DNA of 10,133 nt from Clostridia bacterium (GTDB lineage Bacteria; Bacillota; Clostridia; Oscillospirales; CAG-272): NCBI GenBank assembly GCA_017420845.1, contig JAFQOC010000494.1, positions 1 through 10,133 on the forward strand. The letters are read 5' to 3'. Both the position numbers and the translations under genes were made by a program. Below are positions 5,192 to 10,133 of the stretch, in pieces. The notes beneath the pieces are model-generated. The model ran no database searches. It saw only the letters and a program-made list of their open reading frames with translations, and had not been told where the DNA came from. Positions within the stretch are counted from its first letter, which is position 1; each line of letters begins with the position of its first letter.

Positions 5192-6509
5192 CGTAGTCCT
5201 CCTCCTCCCCCTCCGCGGTGCCGTTGAGGAAGAATACCGTATCGGGCTTGAAGGTCGCGGCTACCCGCGCCACGTCGGTGAGCGTCACGTTCATGACGCG
5301 GGAAAGCTCTTCCTCGGGTGTGTCGGGGGTACCGTTCAACAGACGGTTCAGAGCGAAGATCTCCAGGGAGGCCTGGCTGTCCCCCATCTGACGGTAGGCG
5401 TTCTGCAAGGAAAGCTTGGCCAGCTCCACGTCGGCGGGGGAAATCCTCCCGCCCTGCAGAGCCGTCAGCTCGGCGCGGATGGCGGCCTCAGCCTCCTCCC
5501 GCTTGTCGGGGCGGACACCGCAGGACACCCACAGAATGCCCTTGGTCATGTCCAGGGCGGAGTCGCAGAAGTAGCACAGCCCCAGCTCCTCCCGCACGCG
5601 GCGGAAGAGCAGAGAGCTCTGCATGACCCCGAACAGCTCGTTGCAGACCGCGTAGGCAGCCAGGGCGTCGGGATCATCCCGTAAGGTGGCAAAATTCTCC
5701 CCACAGGACCAGCCCATACAGAGCTTGCCCTGAGAGACCTCCATGTCCTCGGTATGAGCACGGGGGGACTCGGAAGGGGAATGGGGGGAGGTATCGGACA
5801 GGTACAGGAGCTCAGGCTCCCACCCGCCAAAGGCGGCGTCCCACGCTGCTTTCACCTCGTCCTCAATAGCCCGCCCGGTATAGAACACCTCCAGGCGGAC
5901 ACGGGAGAGCAGACTTTCATGGTGCGCCGTCACCTGCGCGGGGGTGATAGCGGTTACCTGCTCTACGGTACCGCCTATGGAAATGCCGTAGGGCTCGCCA
6001 CCGCACATGATCTCCCGGAGGCGGTTGCCCGCGTAGGCGCGGGTGTCGTTGCGGAGGGAGCGGAGGCTGTCGCACAGAGACTGCTTCTCCTTCTCCACGG
6101 CGTCGGCACGGAGGTTGCCGTTTGCCTCCCTCAAAGGGCGCAGAACCATATCCGCCAGTAGCTCCATAACCCCGCCCAGGATATTCATGTGGGCATCGGC
6201 AGGGGGCAGAAAAACCCGCTCGGGCATCTCGGCAGTATAGATCACCACGTGACTGTCCCCGTAAAGGTAGTTACGGATGGAGAGGGTGGTACCGTACAGC
6301 TCGTCCAGACGACGGTTGAGAAGGGCAAGACGGGGGTAGTTCTCGCTCCCCCGACGGTAGATACCGAACAGGAGGGTGGTCAAGGGCGAGGCCTCAGCAT
6401 TGGCGGGAAAGACCCAGACCAGGCTCAGGCGGGCGGTCTTGAAGCGGGTGTCCCGGGTGTGGCGGAGGGTGGCGGCAGGGTTGAGAGGGGTGTGGGTGGT
6501 CTTAATCAT
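5178..6509 (-). CDS. ymfF: M16B-family protein without the zinc motif (YmfF-like partner subunit)
   Basis: At 443 residues this matches the YmfF type. No HxxEH is present: the equivalent helix reads LLNRRLDELYG (63-73). It cannot bind zinc in the usual way. It does retain the substrate-side R/Y motif in its second domain, LFRRVREELGLCY (301-313; R306, Y313). This fits the heterodimeric M16B plan, in which one chain gives the zinc site and the other the R/Y pair (as known for SPH2681/SPH2682 and suggested for AlbE/AlbF). A flexible Ser/Pro-rich linker lies at about 238-260. The start at 6509 overlaps the mazG end by eight bases (ATGATTAA). An in-frame ATG six codons earlier (6527) is possible, and neither has a strong ribosome site, so coupling to mazG is likely. 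The C-terminus is acidic (EGEEEDYDD), and its codons double as the ribosome site of the next gene. Confidence 0.88.
   Translation of the reverse strand: MIKTTHTPLNPAATLRHTRDTRFKTARLSLVWVFPANAEASPLTTLLFGIYRRGSENYPRLALLNRRLDELYGTTLSIRNYLYGDSHVVIYTAEMPERVFLPPADAHMNILGGVMELLADMVLRPLREANGNLRADAVEKEKQSLCDSLRSLRNDTRAYAGNRLREIMCGGEPYGISIGGTVEQVTAITPAQVTAHHESLLSRVRLEVFYTGRAIEDEVKAAWDAAFGGWEPELLYLSDTSPHSPSESPRAHTEDMEVSQGKLCMGWSCGENFATLRDDPDALAAYAVCNELFGVMQSSLLFRRVREELGLCYFCDSALDMTKGILWVSCGVRPDKREEAEAAIRAELTALQGGRISPADVELAKLSLQNAYRQMGDSQASLEIFALNRLLNGTPDTPEEELSRVMNVTLTDVARVAATFKPDTVFFLNGTAEGEEEDYDDGY
5198..5206 (-). promoter_or_regulatory. Ribosome binding site of the YmfH-like gene, inside the end of the YmfF-like gene
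   Basis: On the minus strand AGGAGGAGG precedes the ATG at 5191-5189 by about six bases. It is formed by the Glu codons of the acidic tail of the upstream partner. It decides the start of the zinc-site subunit and implies coupled expression. Confidence 0.7.
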
Positions 6510-7335
6510 GCTTGTGCTTGATCCCATCCCAGATCTCGTCCAGCTCGGCCATAGTCAAAGTCTCCATATCCTTCCCCGCGTCCATCACGGCGTTCTCTAC
6601 GCGCTCAAAGCGATCGATGAACTTGTTGGTAGCGTGGTACAGAGCCTCCTCGGACTTGACCCCCAGCTTGCGGGCCAAGGATGTGACGGTCAGGAGCAGG
6701 TCGCCCAGCTCCTCCTCCACGGCGGCTTGGTCTCCCGAGGCGGCGGCGGCCTTCACCTCGGCGATCTCCTCGTCCAGCTTTTTGTAGACCTCGTCGGCAT
6801 TGGCAAAATCAAAGCAGGCGGCCTTCTTGCCCACCTTCTGGGCCCGCATGAGGGCGGGGTACATGGGAGGGATGGCGCGGAGCTTGTCGGTGACGGTGAC
6901 TCTCTGCTTCTCCTCCCCCTTGATGGCCTCCCAGTTCCGGAGCACCTCGGCGGAGTTCTCTACCTCCACGGTACCGAACACGTGGGGATGGCGGTGTATG
7001 AGCTTGGCGCAGATGTCGTTGGAGACCTCCTCCATGCCGAAGACGTCCTTCTCCTGCTCGATGCGGGCGTGGAAGACCACCTGCAACAGCACGTCGCCCA
7101 GCTCCTCCCGGAGCAAGATGGGATCCTCGGTGTCGATGGCCTCGATGACCTCGTAGGTTTCCTCAATGAAATCATTGCGGATGGACTTGTGAGTCTGCTC
7201 CATATCCCAGGGGCAACCGCCCTCACTCCGGAGAAGCTCCACGACGGTCACAAGATCCTCAAAGGTATAGGGGGTCGTCTTTTCCAGCAGGTAGCGGACT
7301 CTTTGGTCCCGCTGTTCTTTGGTCAGCTGATTCAT
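6502..7335 (-). CDS. mazG: Nucleoside triphosphate pyrophosphohydrolase MazG
   Basis: MazG hydrolyses (d)NTPs to NMPs and pyrophosphate, clearing aberrant or excess nucleotides; it is an all-alpha, Mg-dependent cytoplasmic enzyme. The 277 residues contain two MazG repeats. The first has GCPWDMEQTHKS (40-51), the EETYE helix (58-62) with EELGD (77-81) as metal-binding acidic residues, and HRHPHVFG (114-121). The second has DEEIAEV (188-194) and EEELGDLLL (207-215). MRAQKVGKKAACFDF (163-177) links them. The length is that of stand-alone MazG such as E. coli; the N-terminal methylase domain fused in B. subtilis YabN is absent. The ATG at 7335 overlaps the flippase stop (ATGA, 4 bases) and is preceded by AAGGAA. 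Flippase followed by mazG repeats the yabM-yabN order of Bacillus. Confidence 0.96.
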   Translation of the reverse strand: MNQLTKEQRDQRVRYLLEKTTPYTFEDLVTVVELLRSEGGCPWDMEQTHKSIRNDFIEETYEVIEAIDTEDPILLREELGDVLLQVVFHARIEQEKDVFGMEEVSNDICAKLIHRHPHVFGTVEVENSAEVLRNWEAIKGEEKQRVTVTDKLRAIPPMYPALMRAQKVGKKAACFDFANADEVYKKLDEEIAEVKAAAASGDQAAVEEELGDLLLTVTSLARKLGVKSEEALYHATNKFIDRFERVENAVMDAGKDMETLTMAELDEIWDGIKHKHD

Positions 7336-8975
7336 GATGTAGTTCCTTCTTTTTTATTCATAGGTAATCGTTTTCCAAGCAAAAGGGCGATGAGCATTCC
7401 CGCGCCGTAGAGGCAGGCCACACAGGCTACGGTTGCCACCGTATGGAGTGGGGTCACGATTTGTCCGCCCGACAGGGAGCGCAACAGCTTGGTCAAGGCC
7501 ACCGCTCCCACCGCCATACCCGAGGGGATCGCTACGATGGGCATACTTTGACGGAGCGTGGGGAGCATAGCGGGGGCGTATCTTGCGATGAAAATGAGAT
7601 TGCAGACTACGATGACGGTATCGCAGAGCAGGGAGCTGACAGGCGCTCCCGCCATGCCCCATCCGTCGCGGCCTAACAGAATGTAGGCGGTGATGATTTT
7701 TGCCCCCACCCCCAAGAGCATGGAGATAATGGGCTTTTGCGCCTTCCCCGCGGCTTGGAGCATAGCCCCCGTGACCGTGGTCAGGCAGGCGGCGGGCACC
7801 GACAGCCCCAGGCAGGAAAGCCACGGCGTAGCCTGGGCCACCGCCTCGGGCTGACCCCGAAAGAGCAGAGTCAGTATATCCTCGGCGAACACCGAAATAC
7901 CCAGAGCGGCGGGCATGGCCAGGATCAGGGTGATCCGCAAAGCGGAAAACGCCGTTTTTTGAAGCTCAGGAACGCCTTCCCCTCCTTTTTTCAGAGCCGC
8001 CGACAGAGCGGGGGTGGCGGAGAGAGCCACCGAGGTGGTCAGGGAGGGGAGAATATTGAAGACGGGTACCGCCAAGGTGGAATAGCATCCGTACAGGGCG
8101 GTGGCCTCGGTTGCGGTATAGCCCACAGCCTGCAAGCGGCGGAGAATAAGGGCCAGGTCAATACATTTTGTGAAACTCATGAGCCCTGCCGACAGGGTCA
8201 CGGGAATGGCTGTGGCCAACAGCGGCCGCAGGACGGGGACCTTGGCAGGGATGGAAGGATCCGAACTCCCCCATGCCTGTAGGTCGGCGTCCCTCCGACT
8301 GGCAAGGAAATCTATCTCACCACGGTCGGACAGCTTCTTATGGCCGTACAAGTACACCACAGACAGAGCTGTCCCCACCGTAAGCCCCATGACGGCGTAG
8401 GCGGCGATCACAGGCAAGGCTTCCCCTCGCGACAGGGCAATGCCCGCGAAGGCCAACCCCAGGAACAGCTTACCCGCCGCCTCCATGACCTGGGAGATGG
8501 CGGTGGGTAGCATGGAGCGCCTGCCCTGAAAGTAGCCTCGGAAGGCCGAGGACAGGCAGATGAAGAACACGGTGGGTGAAATTGCCCGCATACAGGCGGC
8601 GGACAGGGGACTGCCCAAAAGCGTCGCAAAGGGGGCAGACAAGCCCCAGAGCAGGAGTGTTCCCACACAGCCCACCCCCGCGAAAAGGGCAAGCGACACC
8701 CGAAACACCCGTCCTGCGTCTCGTTTTTTTCCTTCAGCCTCTAAGGTAGCGATGAGCACCGACATGGCCACGGGGAGTCCTGCCGTGGAGATAACACAGA
8801 ACAGGGCGTACAGCTCATAGGCGGTATTGAAGTAGCCCATTCCCTCGGTGCCCAAGAGATGAAGGAGAGGAATGCGGTAGAAAAGCCCGATGACCTTGAC
8901 GGTGAGAGCGGACAGGGTCAGAATGCCCGCTCCCGACAGGAAGGAGGGGCGCTTGACGGTTGTATGGAGTTCCAT
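7332..8975 (-). CDS. SpoVB/YabM-like polysaccharide (lipid-linked precursor) flippase, MOP superfamily
   Basis: This is a polytopic membrane protein of 547 residues with many evenly spaced hydrophobic segments, as expected for a 14-helix MOP-superfamily flippase (SpoVB, YtgP/MurJ, Wzx). Such proteins move undecaprenyl-linked sugars or lipid II across the cytoplasmic membrane. The N-terminal run KVIGLFYRIPLLHLLG (27-42), then EGMGYFNTAYELYALF (44-59) and STAGLPVAMS (63-72), and the segment SSAFRGYFQGRRSM (142-155) followed by LPTAISQVMEA (156-166), are characteristic of the SpoVB/YabM branch. The substrate cannot be decided: it could act in sporulation cortex synthesis, wall synthesis or exopolysaccharide export. 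The start is the ATG at 8975, which has GAGG six bases upstream; a TTG at 9017 would add 14 residues without a ribosome site. The leader contains a strong hairpin covering this start. The 3' end overlaps mazG by four bases. Confidence 0.9.
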   Translation of the reverse strand: MELHTTVKRPSFLSGAGILTLSALTVKVIGLFYRIPLLHLLGTEGMGYFNTAYELYALFCVISTAGLPVAMSVLIATLEAEGKKRDAGRVFRVSLALFAGVGCVGTLLLWGLSAPFATLLGSPLSAACMRAISPTVFFICLSSAFRGYFQGRRSMLPTAISQVMEAAGKLFLGLAFAGIALSRGEALPVIAAYAVMGLTVGTALSVVYLYGHKKLSDRGEIDFLASRRDADLQAWGSSDPSIPAKVPVLRPLLATAIPVTLSAGLMSFTKCIDLALILRRLQAVGYTATEATALYGCYSTLAVPVFNILPSLTTSVALSATPALSAALKKGGEGVPELQKTAFSALRITLILAMPAALGISVFAEDILTLLFRGQPEAVAQATPWLSCLGLSVPAACLTTVTGAMLQAAGKAQKPIISMLLGVGAKIITAYILLGRDGWGMAGAPVSSLLCDTVIVVCNLIFIARYAPAMLPTLRQSMPIVAIPSGMAVGAVALTKLLRSLSGGQIVTPLHTVATVACVACLYGAGMLIALLLGKRLPMNKKEGTTS

Positions 8976-9014
8976 GGCATACCTCGCTGAATAGATTCCT
9001 AACAAGGTATGCCA
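8975..9014 (-). promoter_or_regulatory. Hairpin covering the ribosome site and start codon of the flippase gene
   Basis: In the minus-strand transcript, TGGCAUACC (9014-9006) is perfectly complementary to GGUAUGCCA (8983-8975), with a 22-base loop. The downstream arm includes the GG of the GAGG ribosome site and the A of the start AUG, so folding would hide the start. The stem lies in the 51-base gap after the kinase gene. It may be a translational control element, or a short protein-binding inverted repeat. No ligand-binding domain of a known riboswitch is visible in so short a leader. Confidence 0.5.
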
Positions 9015-9026
9015 CAACAGGGATGA

Positions 9027-9995
9027 TTATATCAGGATAAACTCATGATACAGGGAATTCTCTGCCAGACAGGCGGCATCGATCCCCTCTACGTCCTCCA
9101 CAGAGGCGAGAATACGCTCCGCCCATTCGATCTCCTGTCCATCGCAGGGCTTCACCGCGAAGATACGGCGCAAATGAGGCGCCAGCATATGGATATCAAA
9201 TTCCATATTGGAGTCGATGCCGTAGTCGCAGGTGTGAGCATAGGGATAGATGGAGGCCTCCTCGTTGTCGCGGACGCTGTGCCACAGGGTAAGGGTGAAA
9301 TCGGGGGAGGTGCCCCGCTTGGCCTCATCCCGCACCAGCCGCCGCATAAGACGGATGTCCTCGGGAGAAAAGACACGCTCGTTCCCTTCCCCGTCCACCA
9401 GCACCGTCTCCTTCATGACGTTGATGAAGATGCTCCGCTCGGGGATCCCCGTAAATAAGGCGGCCACCTCGGGGTACACGGCCTGGATGCCCTCAAAGAG
9501 GAAGATGGGCTCCACGCCCTCGGGAACCGCGAGGTCGCGGTATTCGGTGGTATAGCCCGTAACGAAATCAAAAACAGGGATGCGGGCACTCCCCGTCTCC
9601 ATCAAATCGCGAACACACCTCTCCAGAGCAGCCAGATCAATAGCGGCCACCGAATCGTAGTCCAGCTTGCCGTCAGGGCGGCTCTCGGCCATGGCCTCCA
9701 GCACGTCGCGGCCGTAGAAGAAATCGTCGATGGAAATGGGGTACACCACCCGTCCCGCGGCCTCCAGCACGGCGGTCAGCTTGTCGGCGGTGGTGGTCTT
9801 GCCCGCGCAGGTGGGACCCGACAGGCGGATGACCTTCACGCCGTGGGCCACGCAGTCGGCGCAGATGGCCTCGGCGGCGGTGTTCAGACGGGCGTCGAAG
9901 TCCCGCTCGTTTTCCTTGACCAGAGCCACACCTTGGGCGGGGCTTGCAAAGGTCAGGGGCAGGCGGACAGCGGTTGGATCGGTAAAGATTTTCAT
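9027..9995 (-). CDS. Uridine-kinase / phosphoribulokinase-family P-loop kinase
   Basis: This 322-residue soluble protein belongs to the uridine kinase (Udk)/phosphoribulokinase group of P-loop NTPases. Walker A is GPTCAGKT at 60-67, preceded by the strand VKVIRLS. ISIDDFFYGRDVLE (87-100) carries the acidic pair of this group, DGKLDYDSVAAIDL (108-121) is the conserved substrate-binding region, PVFDFVTG is at 140-147, and FLFEGIQAVYP (165-175) is the strand with the family EGI/EGH motif. RLMRRLVRDEAKRG (215-228) is the lid arginine helix. Related Clostridial kinases of about 550 residues have an added N-terminal TGS-like domain, which is absent here. It probably phosphorylates uridine/cytidine or a related nucleoside, but the exact substrate is uncertain. 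The ATG at 9995 follows AAAGGAGATG. It ends 51 bases before the flippase and starts 42 bases after the preceding gene. Confidence 0.88.
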   Translation of the reverse strand: MKIFTDPTAVRLPLTFASPAQGVALVKENERDFDARLNTAAEAICADCVAHGVKVIRLSGPTCAGKTTTADKLTAVLEAAGRVVYPISIDDFFYGRDVLEAMAESRPDGKLDYDSVAAIDLAALERCVRDLMETGSARIPVFDFVTGYTTEYRDLAVPEGVEPIFLFEGIQAVYPEVAALFTGIPERSIFINVMKETVLVDGEGNERVFSPEDIRLMRRLVRDEAKRGTSPDFTLTLWHSVRDNEEASIYPYAHTCDYGIDSNMEFDIHMLAPHLRRIFAVKPCDGQEIEWAERILASVEDVEGIDAACLAENSLYHEFILI

Positions 9996-10037
9996 GAAAA
10001 CATCTCCTTTCGGGGAGAATAGCCGTTGGCGTGGGGA

Positions 10038-10133
10038 TCAGTCTATCATATTCCTCTCGCGGTAGAAGGCCTCGGCACGGGCCAGCTTCTCGCGGTTGGC
10101 GTTCTCCCCCGACTCGTCCAGATACTCAAAGGG
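10038..10133 (-). CDS. C-terminal 31 residues of an unidentified protein; gene runs off the right edge
   Basis: On the minus strand a frame open from the right edge ends with TGA at 10040-10038 and gives 31 residues ending in AEAFYRERNMID. Third codon positions are mostly G or C, as in the neighbouring genes. One other frame is open almost as far, but its Arg/Pro/Ser-rich product looks like a shadow. The visible end is charged and helical with no motif I recognise. It lies 42 bases upstream of the kinase with no terminator between, so it is probably the preceding gene of the same transcription unit. Confidence 0.6.
   Translation of the reverse strand, partial: PFEYLDESGENANREKLARAEAFYRERNMID

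Noticed and set aside
5178..6527. YmfF-like start at the ATG of 6527
   Set aside because: Not excluded, but the ATG at 6509 gives the compact overlap with the mazG stop and a typical family N-terminus; the earlier start adds only MGSSTS deeper inside mazG.
7332..9017. Longer flippase start at the TTG of 9017
   Set aside because: No ribosome site precedes it, the extra 14 residues lie across the hairpin leader, and the ATG at 8975 has GAGG at good spacing.
9996..10037. Terminator between the right-edge gene and the kinase
   Set aside because: The 42-base gap has no GC-rich hairpin followed by a T-run on the minus strand; it contains the kinase ribosome site.

Overview
The window looks like a chromosomal segment of a Gram-positive, Clostridia-type Firmicute of high GC content (roughly two thirds G+C in the housekeeping genes). 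The clues are the SpoVB/YabM-type flippase next to MazG (the yabM-yabN order of Bacillus subtilis), a YmfF/YmfH-type M16 protease pair, Lgt with the Firmicutes 'IYGG' variant, strong AGGAGG-like ribosome binding sites, and short palindromic elements in the spacers. I cannot name the genus from the sequence.

Every gene lies on the minus strand, so transcription runs from right to left. From the right edge the order is: the last 31 codons of an unidentified protein; a uridine-kinase-like P-loop kinase; a SpoVB/MurJ-superfamily flippase; mazG; an M16 protein lacking the zinc site (YmfF type); an M16 protein with the zinc site (YmfH type); lgt; folD; and a 90-residue protein of unknown function. 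From the flippase to the 90-residue gene the packing is very tight (overlaps of 4, 8 and 14 bases, then gaps of 27, 13 and 12). Ribosome binding sites overlap or abut the preceding stop codons. This looks like one operon with translational coupling. The functions are housekeeping: wall or lipid-linked precursor export, nucleotide-pool cleaning, peptide processing, lipoprotein maturation and one-carbon metabolism.

Left of this operon (about 302-1635) the character changes. A 582-base spacer (1054-1635) is packed with palindromic elements. One is a well-delimited 203-bp MITE-like element with 15-bp perfect terminal inverted repeats and a 6-bp target duplication. Another is a palindromic element of about 280 bp, and there is a lone remnant of a MITE arm. 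Beyond it is an AT-rich 190-codon gene that looks foreign to its surroundings, then a short spacer with another inverted repeat, and finally the start of dnaE (PHP domain), which runs off the left edge.

No tRNA, rRNA, CRISPR array, integrase or transposase gene is visible. The most unusual items are the repeat-bounded AT-rich gene, the nested palindromic elements, a perfect 9-bp stem that would cover the start region of the flippase gene, and a long acidic tail on Lgt.
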